Below are positions 22,401 to 34,400 of a stretch of DNA of 64,000 nt, in pieces (positions within the stretch are counted from its first letter, which is position 1; every line of letters begins with the position of its first letter). The notes under the pieces are model-generated. The model saw only the letters and a list, made by a program, of their open reading frames with translations. It had not been told where the DNA came from and did not search any database. Source of the DNA: Wuchereria bancrofti (lineage: Eukaryota; Nematoda; Chromadorea; Rhabditida; Onchocercidae); contig SSBO01000005.1 of the NCBI GenBank assembly GCA_005281725.1, positions 620,001 to 684,000 on the forward strand, given 5' to 3'. A program made the position numbers and the translations under genes.

Positions 22401-24791
22401 ACTTCTCCCGGAAGCACGGGACACTTTCATGCAAATGACATTCTTCACTGAAATTCATAAATTCCAAACGATGACATATAATTAATCTCTGTGAAAGGGC
22501 TGTGAGCAACAATTGCAGGAAAATGTGATCCTAACCTGTGCAGCAGAAATGGCACTTGTGTGGAAAAAAGCAGCGGTGAGCTGGGCTGTAAATGTCCACC
22601 TGGCGCTTCTGGCAGATACTGTGAACGCGGTAGCTTTATTAATTTAAAATCCTTAAATTCTCTCTACCTCATCCAGAGATCAATCTGTGTGCTCCGAACA
22701 TTGAGTTGTTCTAGTTCGGAGCCAACAGGACTAGGCTGTTTACTACTGATCATAGAACCTCGTAAAGTGGTCCATTTTGATAACTGAAAATGTGTAACAT
22801 TTATTTTTCTGCAGAAATCAATGAATGCAACTTTCGACGTTGTAAAAACGGTGCGAAATGCACTGATAAATGGAACGATTACTCATGTATCTGCCGGCCA
22901 GGATGGATGGGGAAAGACTGCGATCGTTAGTTTCAACAAGATTTATCTAGGCGCATTTGTACTATTTAAGATGAAGATGAACACAATGACATCAGATCGT
23001 CAGCATTTTTTTTTTTCTGTTAAACGAGATGAGTGTTAAGGACCTTGTCAAGATATTTACGGCAGTTGCGATCAGTGGAAGAAGCAGGGTCAATGTGAGC
23101 AGATGCGTGATCACACACGATTTTTCGATGACAATTGCGCTGCGTCCTGCGGGCAGTGCACTTATTCCAACGAGACTGGTTTGCTTTTTAGCACAATGTT
23201 CCTTAGTGTATTCAGCAGCTAGTCAACTGCGCAGACGGTGATGCTTTGAGGAAGGGAAGAGCAGTCAGTGGGTTTGCATCATTCATAAAGTGAATCAGTT
23301 CCTCAGAATTAGCTCTCATTACCTTGAAATTTTCAAAAGTAAATTTCAGTGAAAACGACAAAACCGCTTGCTCCAATTTTACTTCCACTATCTTGGATGA
23401 TTGGCATATGGAAGGCTGAAGTAAATGGTAAGTAATAAAGAGATCAGCTGCTGGTCAGTGTTATGTCCACTTTACTCTCATAACTTTAGCTGTAAAGTAG
23501 CTGGAATGCTTCTTCAAGCGATCACTTCAAAACAACAGATTCTGTCGTCCATTTAGGTACACGTTCACGCACTATAGACTACGTGACAGATTTCAAAGGA
23601 ATATCTTACACGGAAATTCTTACAATTACAGTCGCTGATGTATTAGTGTTTGGCAAACCGAGTATCAATTTCACGTATGTTGACACAAGAATAATGAATC
23701 ATTCACGTCAAAGCTAAAGTTTCATATAATCTGTTGCTGGCTTAAGTCTGATCTCACTCAACCTGAATTTATTTGAAATTTAAGTGTTAGTAAGGTATTA
23801 TTCCACCAAAATGATAAGTTTTTTTTAAATGAGAATCATTTATTGCTTCCAATCTACCATTTACATAGATACAACCTTAAATGGTAATTTCTTATTTACG
23901 GTATTTTCTTTCTTACCTATCCATTCGTCGGATAATCCAGTTACTTCGATGGATTTCCGGATTATAACTACTCTTAAATTTCTCAATTCTTTTGATTGCT
24001 TAAAATGTTCAGATCGATAGCAACAAACAGGAATGACACTACTGATCAGCACATACACTACGGTTTCTTTACAGTTAGTCCGAATCTGGACGGCAAACCT
24101 CTGGTGGCACTTATTACAGCAAGTAATCTCGGTAAGAAAGCCAAAATTGAACTTTCAACTTATATTCCCGCTATTGAAATATTCTTACGATGCTGACTGT
24201 CACTTTTGTAAAGAATCTAACGCTACGTTTTGAAGTGCTCTGCTTACTAAGGCCAAGATTAGACACTTGAGAACGTTGTACTCGCAATATCCGTACGTGA
24301 AATATATGTTACGCTTGTCACCGCATGCACACCAAGTGCTGATTTTAGGTCAGATAATGATAGAGGAAGGTGAATTGCGTTCGAACAGTATTCAGCTTAC
24401 TCCAGTGTATCGCTCTGTGCTATCACATACAGCCAACAGTTTACCGCTGGAGGTAACATTTAGTAATATCCGAAAATTCAACACTATGTTATCTTGGCAG
24501 CAGCAATTCATCCCTTTGAGGTCGTGTAACATCGACAGATTCTCTTTTCTGTTGTCAGATAATTGAAAAAATATTTGCATGAATGAAATGTCATGAGAAG
24601 AAGGAGTGAGAAGGAAGAGGTGTCAGGGTGACAGTAACGTCCAAGAAAAGTCACTTTATTTCCAGTTACATCGAACATTTTCGAGAACCGACAAAAGATT
24701 AGTGCAAAGTTTGACGAAGAAGGATTTGGACGGCAGAAATCGAAGTATCAGCAAGCGATACGACAAAATAGTTAATATTGAATACCTGTGA
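19438..24791 (+). CDS. secreted Reeler-EGF-ShK-nitrobindin-like protein
   Basis: Fifteen exons chain in phase: 19438-19654, 19762-20023, 20340-20460, 20743-20879 (this junction less certain), 21080-21372, 21483-21596, 21790-21897, 22519-22629, 22815-22925, 23041-23178, 23350-23427, 23557-23674, 24013-24131, 24349-24452 and 24666-24791. They give about 718 residues. Order: signal peptide (MLLFILVTTGLWTSLQA); Reeler domain, about residues 20-180 (FAHFRGLLLQG, SVTHSD, FIVQLEWTTD, GAVQFM); a linker; four EGF modules, one per exon (for example CENGGRC and CKEGWTGQLC); an ShK domain (CQDIYGSCDQW to NCAASCGQC); then a C-terminal domain like nitrobindin/THAP4 (SWMIGIWKAEVNG, DFKGISYTEIL, HIHYGFFTVSP, RSVLSHTANS). 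The nitrobindin assignment is by motif memory; haem binding is not shown. There is no transmembrane segment, so extracellular matrix or cuticle is likely. It may correspond to C. elegans MAB-7; check. Confidence 0.85.
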
Positions 24792-27362
24792 TCTCTTCAG
24801 TTCACCTGAATGTTGTTTGTACAAATTGCTTTGCTCACTCTTTCTGTCGTTGCAATTGTTGTATGGCTTAAATGTACAGCGTTGCAACCACCGATGATGC
24901 TTTAATACATTTTCACGGCGTTGTTAAAGTAACAACGGCAAATCAACTTTTTGATTTGTTGCAGTTGCGGCAATTTGAAGTGTGCCGCAGCGGACAGGAA
25001 TATAGCTCGTTGCATTGTTGAGAGTTGGAACTGGGATACGTCTGTGCAAAGTTTTAAGAATAGGAACAGGAAGTGTCTGTGATTGTGACGGAAATGATCG
25101 GTAGGACTGATCGATTGTTTCCTCAGATCCTACAAAACCATTTGAGGCATTAGTTCAAATGTATCATTTCGTTAGTGCTAACATATAAATTCAGTGAGCA
25201 GCTGAAATTGTTATCATAGTTTGCGATTTTACCAGCAACTTTCAACTTTGACATATTTAATTTAGATGGTAGAGTAATTGTTTGTTGTAGAGTAAACAAA
25301 GATAAGATATGTTGGTCAACAGTGCATCTGAAATTGCTCCTTCCCTCCGAATAATGGATGCTACTCTCAACAAAGATGATTGTGTTATTAATTATGTGTG
25401 GAATGTAATGTATGTTAATTAAATCTTTGATTTCAACTTTGATATATCACTTGAAATAATTAACTGCCAATAGCTTACATTAACTTGTTAATTCAGAGGT
25501 CACCAAGCCAGGAGAAGCTTGATGGTCTCATATGATATCATCCCTTGACTAAAATAGTTCCAGTAATTTTCTTTCTCAGGTGTGCAAAATGATATCACAA
25601 AGGCGTACTAAATGTCTCGCCGAATTGTCCGCCTTCCTACAATACGCAAAAAACAGCACGTGCTATTTTAAAATGACACAACGTTTTACTGATTCTAAAA
25701 TTTGAAAACGTTACTGTAATAGTATTAGCGTTTTTATCATCTATAATTCTGGTAATTTCTGAAGAAGGCAATAAACGTGATGTGACCTTGCTTGACCTCT
25801 TTAATACCTCAATTTTTCCAAGAAGATTCTGAAAATGTGCAACGGAATGGATGAAATCCACTCATTCTCTCTAATCATTTTTTGAAGTTAAGCGTAAGCC
25901 ATTCGTCTGCTCATTCACTTATATTTATTGGCTGCTCAAATTGCGAGTGTTAATCAAAACAACTTACTGTAATAGCTGACAGTCTGCTTCAGAATATCTG
26001 CGACATTTGCGCATCCAGAAATGTTCACGAGTCTGACACTAACCTGATGATACCAGATGCAGCGGTTACGTAGCGTCACAGCAGCTATGTCGACGAACAG
26101 AAGTACAGTGTGAAAGCATAAGAAATTTTTATGATTTCAAAAAAAGAAATATTTTGAATGACATTATGAGGAAATGATAATAGTTCGGTGGCTGTCCTGG
26201 AATGTATTGACTGCCAGATATTTTATTTTGCCTCAAACTTGTAGTAATTAAACCAACAAATCAACATTATAACAACGCGCAACGAATAGATATAATTATA
26301 AAACACTAAAATATTATCAAAAACCTCCCAAAAACGTAGAATGAATAACGGTAGTGGGGATGGTTGGTTAGTTTATATACAGGACTGAACTGACAACCGG
26401 AAATCCGGCGGATTGATGTAAAACAAAGATTGCTAACATGGGGTTTTTTGTTGTGTGAGAAAAAGGAAGTAATTAGCATAAGAAGTAATTAGCATAATGG
26501 CTTAAAGATCTAGACATAGATTAATTACAAATGCGAAATTATTTGGTGATTGATTTATCAGACATCTGGCAATAAAATATTACGATTTGAATGTAATTTA
26601 AATGTGTCGTTTTTATGACAATGGCGGTGAAATATCGAAAGTTACAACAGAAATTAGTTTTACAGAAGTTCAATATATGATTTGCAGTGCAGAGATATGG
26701 AAGGAAAAGCACTTTGATTTTTGAAATTTCGAAAGAAAAGAAGAAAGATGTCTTTACTAATTTGAAGACTTGAGGATTTTTTCGGTAAGGAAGCATTATC
26801 CTGATAATCGTTGCTTTAGTGATTGATAACCACAGTGATAATAATGACACTTGTGACAACGAAAATCAGTTTCGACCACAGCCTGCTGGCGTCCCTGTCA
26901 TATATCACACTTTGCTTCATCCTTTGAGGCCAACCATTTTTATTTCATTGACGCCAAATTGAGCAATGGACAAAAATTCTTTAATCCACTGAAAATAAAA
27001 TTGTGCGCTGAAATATAAAATGGAGCAAAATTATTGATAGAAATGTGTCATCAGGGCCAAAGAACTGGAAGTAATTAAAACGATCAAAGCTTCGAGAAAA
27101 TATTCAGCAAGGATTGAAAGGATCATAGAAAGTGGAACCCAAAAAATTTCATTAGAAAATAAAGCAAAAGTTATGAATTTGGCACATTAAAATGTGTTGG
27201 ATGACCACAAAGACTGAAATTCAGTATTACGAATGGGTGGTAGAGAGTGCTTAGAAATAAGCCTAGCAATTCGTCCAGCAATTTTTTTTCAGCCTAAACA
27301 AATGATAATGCAGTTTAGTGAGCTACACAAACAATAATACAGTTTTTGTGGTCCAGGAAGTG
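24792..27362. other. intergenic DNA, no gene assigned
   Basis: AT-rich sequence between two convergent genes. It should hold both 3' untranslated regions. A short 17-bp direct repeat (GAAGTAATTAGCATAA) occurs twice near 26465-26500. I saw no coding chain. Confidence 0.5.
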
Positions 27363-29010
27363 TTACCTAACACCGGCTTCCACGGTACAGTTACACAGTT
27401 CTCGGGCAGCCCTTCTCCAGCCTACGTGCTTGATACATCTCCGGACTGTTCCTTGCATTCGATTCACGTGTACGCATGGCTGACATCTGCAAAGAAGCAA
27501 GTCGTCGTGTCACGCTATGCGCGATAAATCAGGTAGTGAAATAGTGGACTAACGTATATCTCTCAAAGCACTCTTCGAGACCGCCACCTTCCATGGTGCA
27601 ATCTTTGACGCATTTCCCGATTTCGATCACAGCATCCAGCACTTTTTGAATTGGCTGAAGCGTAGGGTTTCTAATAATTTTATATTTTGCTTCCTCCAGC
27701 TTTTCTCCTGTCAGACTAACAATTTTCCTAATGTCCTGCTTCGGTATCTGTGGTCCGTACTTTGAGTCAGCACAACTGAAAGTCGAAGTGGCATAAATGA
27801 ATATGAAATTCTGCTATTGTTGGTTGATATGACCAATTGACAAATTTCCACTTCTGATATTATTACTAGCGACCACTTTCGCTTCTTTTTACCAACCAAT
27901 AGAAGAAAGTGAGTGTCGCAGGTGTTTTTCTTTTCCTTTTACAATTTACTACTTATTTTTGACACCAAAGCACCAAATGCACCTTTAATGTGAACAATTA
28001 GTTTTACATGAAGTATAGCAAAAAAGAAAAATCAGGCATGAAATGCAATGAAATAATCGCCTCCCAGTCCAAATTTAGAGTAAAAAAAAATCATTCCGCC
28101 GCAATTTTGATAAATTCTAATAATTTGAAAATCAGACCGAGTACGTCAGAAATGATCAAAAATTGGATAGCACGATAAACAAACCATTTAATATTGGATT
28201 TAATGCAAGTAATCAAGCGATCACCGATCGGTTTTTGCTGAATAAAACATTGCCGTAGGTCATCAGGTCTCAACGTCACCTAGATATAACTTTTTTTAGT
28301 GGCCAGTGATAACCATCGAGCTTTTAACAGTTTAGAAGAATTTCTTCACCCAAGATAAGATATCCAGAGAGGGAAAGAGAGAGAGAGAGAGAATAGAGTA
28401 AGGAAGGCGGGAAGAAAACTTCTATTGACCTTGGTGGCATCTCGAGCCCAGCATCTATCGAGACACTTCCGCAACTTCAACTCAACTTCCTTCATGCAAA
28501 TGCCTTCTTCTTCGCACCAGCACTCTCTGATAGTCTCATTTGTGAGCGTTGATTGCATGCTTCCCTAGGAAAGAGCCAAGATTTGCTGATGTTCTGTAGG
28601 AAAAGAAACAAAAGCAAATTTTAGACTACAGAATCTACCCGAGTTATCTCAGATATCTCGGATAGCTATTCGCATAATTTCTTTCTCCGCCAGAGAGTAA
28701 TCATTTGCCTTATTCCTTCCTATGCATTGTGTTCAATTCACAGAAGTGATAGTTCCCAACAAGGAATTTTATAAACAGCTGAGTTCTCTGCCTTTAGTTA
28801 CGACCGATCCTCTGCCATTTCATGAATTTGTTGTGATAGAATGCTTCCTGACAGTGATAAGCATTTACTGATGGATAGAAGTTTGCATCAACTTCACTCA
28901 AGCTAGCAATGTACAAAACGAAAACTTACAGCACTCAAAAGATCAGTTCGGCCTGTTTGCATTAGCACGTAGCATAGTAGTAGTAAAATAGAGTAGAAGG
29001 AGAGGAGCAT
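27363..29010 (-). CDS. secreted cysteine-rich protein, unknown family
   Basis: Five exons chain in phase: 28930-29010, 28430-28564, 28185-28279, 27554-27775 and 27363-27486. They give 218 residues. Exon one encodes a clean signal peptide (MLLSFYSILLLLCYVLMQTG). The mature protein has about 17 cysteines in spaced pairs, for example CWCEEEGIC, CLDRC, KCC, GKCVKDC, CQPC and CNC, plus a potential N-glycosylation site (NET). There is no other membrane segment, so it is secreted. The final TAA (27365-27363) directly follows AGG, and a GTAACA donor overlaps it. Splicing to an unseen further exon is therefore possible, though reading through is simpler. I do not recognise the domain. The helix-like spacing recalls small nematode-specific secreted families, and an ortholog search is needed for a name. 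Confidence 0.75.
28374..28392. repeat. GA microsatellite
   Basis: A short run of GA units in the intron between exons two and three of the Cys-rich protein gene. Confidence 0.8.
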
Positions 29011-31410
29011 TGGATTTAAAATGAGGTGAGTGACTAGTGCGCCTCCTAAACACCATCATTTTATTTAAATATTCAATTGTGCTCTGTTAGCATGTGAAGC
29101 GGAGACAAATGCGGAAGTAACGGTATTTTATTGCGACGATAGCAAATCTCTAAAAGCATCTCTGAGAGATGACCGGTATTACTCGGGTCTTTAATGCTGT
29201 ATTCTTGACTAGTGTTGCTGTCAATGCTGCTGCTCTTATTTATAAGACTGTCGAGATGTTTGTTGTGTCGAATAAAATTTCCACCTTCTTCTAGTAGTAG
29301 GAACCTGGTAGGAAGTGCTGCTTTAAATTCTAAATACTGAAATAACATGTGGTTCCTTCATAATGACAACAGTAGCAGCAGAAGGAAGAGGTAGGTATTA
29401 ATTAAGACTGCTGATGCTGAGGAGAGAGGCTTATTCCATGCTAAGAGAATGAATATCTTTACCGGTTAAGAAATAATGAAAAGTTCTTCTTCTGCTTCCT
29501 ATTTTCTCTCAGAGATCGGTCTATAACAAAGACACATTTGCGGGCAATCAGCAAAGACGAGGAAAGGTGTGCAAGTTATCACTCCTGATTTGACTTCTCT
29601 TCTCTCCTTCTCCTTCTGATTGATATGAATGAGTACCCGCAACAGGAAGTGCTTCATGAGGTCTGAGCAGTGACCCTTGTCACAATAAACTGCTGCCATT
29701 ATTGCTTTTCTTGTAATGCATCATTACTAAGAGTAGTTCGAGCAAGCGGTAATTGCAAGAGAACAGTTAATAACCTTATCGTTTTCTACATTATTTTTTT
29801 TAATTAAAAAATGCGCAAAATCATGCAAAACCGAAGTGATCTTCTATATGATGTTGCAATATTTTTAGATGAAAAACTCGAAATGGGAAGAAACGGAAGG
29901 GAAAATCTAATTTACAGCAAACTTGAACAGAGCTGAAAAGAAAAGTAAAAGTAAAACAGAGAAAGCAAGAAAAGGATCGGCGTGATCTTTCTGAAAAACT
30001 GAAGCAGGTAGGTGGTATTCAGAGGTAGGTGCATCATTTCAATTCTCTCCTCCTTACTCTTCCGACTCCTTCCTCCCTCGCTTCTTTTCTAGCTTTACTT
30101 ATTTTTTCATAAGCAAAACAGGAATTCCTCTTCACATTTCACCTATTTGTTTTTCCCTTAAATAGAGAAATACTATAGAACTATAAATGCATTGCTGTAA
30201 ACAAATAGTAATACATTCGATGGCTCTCTCTCTCTTATCAAAAAAGATAACGGAAAGTGGAGCACAAATAATACTACTTTCGGAGTACCGGTACTAACTA
30301 GCAAGATCACCGATCACCAACACACTTAGTTTTGTCGCTCTAATAGAGCACTACCAATTAGTGATACGTCCAAAGGCAACAACCAAGGATAAGAAGAAGG
30401 AAAGCTTCTTTTCATGACGTTTTTTCTTGACTCCGTTACCCAGTCAGATTATCTTGTTCAAAATTAAATCTCGCAGAAGCTGCCGTGATTTGACCTTGAA
30501 GGAGAAATTCCATCTGTGTGAATTCCTCTCTAATTGCATCAGTCTAAACGAATTTCTAAACATTGTTAATGACACCATCTTCCGGAGTTGGTCGAGATGA
30601 TCAGCCGAAGCTCCTGTTTTGCTAAAGAGGGAAACAATCTGCTTTTTCGCGTCAAACGAAAACGTCCTTCCTCCAGCATCATCTTCCCTACCATTTTTCC
30701 AACATTACTTATTATATCCTGCTTGTTCTCATCGTGATAGTGTCCAAAACACCCTTACTCAGAATTAATCCGGTTAAAGAAACATGTATTTTGCGCTACT
30801 GACTTGATGTTTTGAAGCAAAGTCTTCCACTTCTGTACTCTAAGCATTTTTTAGTGAAAGTCTTCTTTCCAGTTTTACTCATCTTCACTACCTTCCGATC
30901 TTTTTTACCATTGATCGGACCGATCGTTTCTATCGTATACCGACTAACCTGAGTCCATCCTCGACTAAATACAGTATAATGAAAATTCACAAGTATAATG
31001 GAAATATGCATTGATTACTTTTGCAACGGATGCCCCCTTATCCCAAACGGTGTATAAACAGCTAATGCAAAAATGATCGAACATAGAGCAGGAAAGATGA
31101 TGGGCCGACAAGCAGCAGCAGAAACTTCATACATCAGTGTTTCTAGATTTAAAAGTTAACTGAATTCGCCGTTTACGTAGTATATTATCTGTACTCCTTC
31201 TTTCGATAATGCATAATTTTAATGTAAATTGATTGATCCCCGTACAGACATGTTTGAGTTCAGTTTAAGTTACACAACAATGAATGTCAATACAACAAAC
31301 AACAGAATCAGCAAAGCTGACAAACTGGAAAGTTTCTTGGAGGTATCTCTCTCTCTAGCAAATCTATCCAACCACAAATGCATCTGAAGGAATAAACCAT
31401 CAAATTATGT
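29011..31410. other. intergenic DNA upstream of the Cys-rich gene
   Basis: Contains the presumed promoter and 5' region of the Cys-rich gene (its ATG is at 29010 on the minus strand) and, at the other end, the 3' region of UTP20. Open frames at 29073-29348 and 30796-31011 (minus) have no supporting splice structure or recognisable domain. Confidence 0.5.
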
Positions 31411-34400
31411 TCAATAAGCTGTTCGTCTTTCTTTCACCTTTCGTTTCGATTTATTTTTTCGAATTTTCTTTCGTGCCGCACTAGCCGGGTCCAAAACAGC
31501 CTCTTCCTGTAATTTTGAAACCAGTTATAGAGAATGATGCCAAGGCTAACGCATAATTTCTGTTCAAATGTTTCCAAACAAACGACGTTAGCAGTTTCGG
31601 AAGAGAATGATAAAAGAATTCCACAACAATCAGCCAACCTTTTTTTTTCGTTTCCTTCCTTCAAGTTTAGCGGCAAACAATTTATTGCATTCAGCAACCT
31701 GTTTTGTAAATTCCTCGTCACCAATCCTTCCTTTTATTGTATCCGCTACTTCTACTGCGATTTTTTGCAATATTTCAGTGCCTTGAACAGATTATGATTA
31801 TGATCCACACATCCGATCAGCCGTAATATTTGAAAACTATAGGAATTTAGCAGTATTGGATCTTTTTTTTTTTTGGAGAATTAATGATAAGTTCATAAAG
31901 TGTACTTTGTGTTGATTTGCCTTGCATTTCACGACAGAGAGAAGGCAATAATGACTGTACCACAATGTTACTTCGGCTAGGATCAATTTTCAAGACAATG
32001 ACTGCTATCACTTTAAAAACATTGATTCTCTGCAATGTGAAATTACACATTTGAAATAAAGTTAATACATCAGTCTGTCACTGAATAAGCAAATTTAATG
32101 AGGTAAACGGTTAATAAAGATCATCAGAAAATCTTGAAAATACTTTCAATTTGGAAGAAAAAAAAAAAACCATGGTTCATAAGCAAGAGAATATGTAAAA
32201 GAAGTCTCACTCGAATATTTTCAGCTGGCAGCTTGACTAACTCAAAATTACACAAAACACTCAATCTGTGACATAGCCACCGAAGATCATTATCTGATTG
32301 CGCAATTACATCGAAAAGATATACCAAGTTCTTCGCTACCTGAAACAGAAACATATAAATAAAGTATCAAAAACATCAGTGGAAACTAGCTGATGGTATA
32401 AAATAGATAATGAATGGATCAATTAAAGAAACACACTTTTATGCTTTCAGAAAACCAACCTGTTCAGCTAGTTCGCTGGTTAGTTGGTAAGTTTTCATCT
32501 GCGCTAACGTCCACTGCAAGAACTCTCGGGCAGATGGATCACTTCGTGACAACATGTATTCTTTATTCAGAATAGAAAATAATGAGCCAAGAAATCGAGC
32601 TGCAGATAACTGAACAGTTGGTGATTTGCTGCATCGCGCCAACGGACCCATTTCTCCTAAAAATAATCGTGAACTCATCTAAATAATAAAACTAGGTAAA
32701 TTTATGAAAACTTACTTAAAATAGAATCCAGTAGTCCTTCTTCAGCAAATTGTGTCGTTTGGTTTTTGTGCTCGCTCATCAACGAATTCAGGCTATCAAT
32801 AATGATACCAATGCTTTCTTCAGCATATGAATATAAAATATCAGCACGAACGATTTCCGACAGTTTAGGTGATAATTCGCGGAGAATATTTTCAAATTTT
32901 CTGCCTTCCAACCTACTAAATATTACTAGTGCTTGTACGGCAATACAAATGTATACTTCCTGGAAATAATATATCTGGATATGTATTAATTTTATGGATA
33001 ACTATTTTTCAAATACCTCGTTAATAAAGAATAATTTTCAACTAGTTTTTGAACGGTTATTATAATTAAACTGGCCTTTTTACTTTCCAGCCAATCCCTT
33101 GTTGCTAAGTAGAGATCATCTCGCTTAGATTCTGACACAGATACTACCAACTTCTGTATAGCCAAAACAATCATCCGACGACATTCTGCACTTTCATCAT
33201 TCATTAATCGGGCTGCTAGTTTTACAAACGCTAATAAAGCATAATGATCATTAATTTCCTGTAAGTAAATATTACTATGCATACAATCAAAGCTTTTTCA
33301 AAGTTAAAAAGCAACCCTATCAACTAACTTTTTCAAAAACCACAATACATACAAACAGATCAATTATGAATGATTGATCAGTAATGATATATCAATACAT
33401 TAATGTACTATCCAGTAACAAAGTCTGGTCATAAATTAATGTATTACTTACTTTCAGGAATGCGAAAATAACAGACAAACCTTTGTGAGCTTCTCAAAAA
33501 TTATGTTTAGCATTTCAACTGAAGATTTTCTGCCGTCTTCGTGCTGATAATCAAGTTGTTCCAGGAAGAATTCAACATATTTCGATGGCTTTTTACATTG
33601 CGGGTGGCTTCCAACAAATAAGGCAATCACCTGAACCAGAATTCAATTCTCGGAAATTTATTTTTTTCAGGACCAAAGAAAAAAAAAAATTAAGAATAAT
33701 ACCAATCATGTCATACAAAATTTATCCCAAGTTTTGCTCGGATTACCTTTACCATTACCACCAATCTTATTTCACTTATGCAAAGATCAGGACATTCGCC
33801 AATAATCACCAAATACATTTAATTAAATTAATATACCATTAATGGACATCAATTAAGTCATTTTCAACGAATTCAACAAATAAAATTATTGAAATTATAC
33901 AGGAAATTATACAGCATATGAATGCACTTTATTCAAGCACATGAGGAATAAGTTGTCTCAGTAAGCTGAGGTCAGCAATGATCACGAAAATAGGTAAAGA
34001 AGCACTGCAAAGGAGCCACAAAAGACAATAAAAATTGTTCCAAAGTGAAGCAAATCAAACTAATATCATTCATGCAGTGATATGAGCTTTGTATAATAAC
34101 ATAAAGTAACTCTTGATATGTTGATTTCAGATATCATTTCTCCCCAGGAAATTATTTAATTTTCAAAACTCTTCCATTGCACTAATACGGGGATACAACT
34201 CATAAATCTTAAATCTTCCATCCTTTTGAACAGTGAGAACCTTAATTTGACAAAATGAGCTTTCGATGCTTACTTGTTGCGGAATTAAATTCTAAAAGCT
34301 GAAAGAAAAAAAAAATTGTATGATTTAAACAAAGGCTAACCTGCCTGCACTGCTCTCGAATATGCGAGACTTCTGATATAATAGCAGTTTCTGCGAGATA

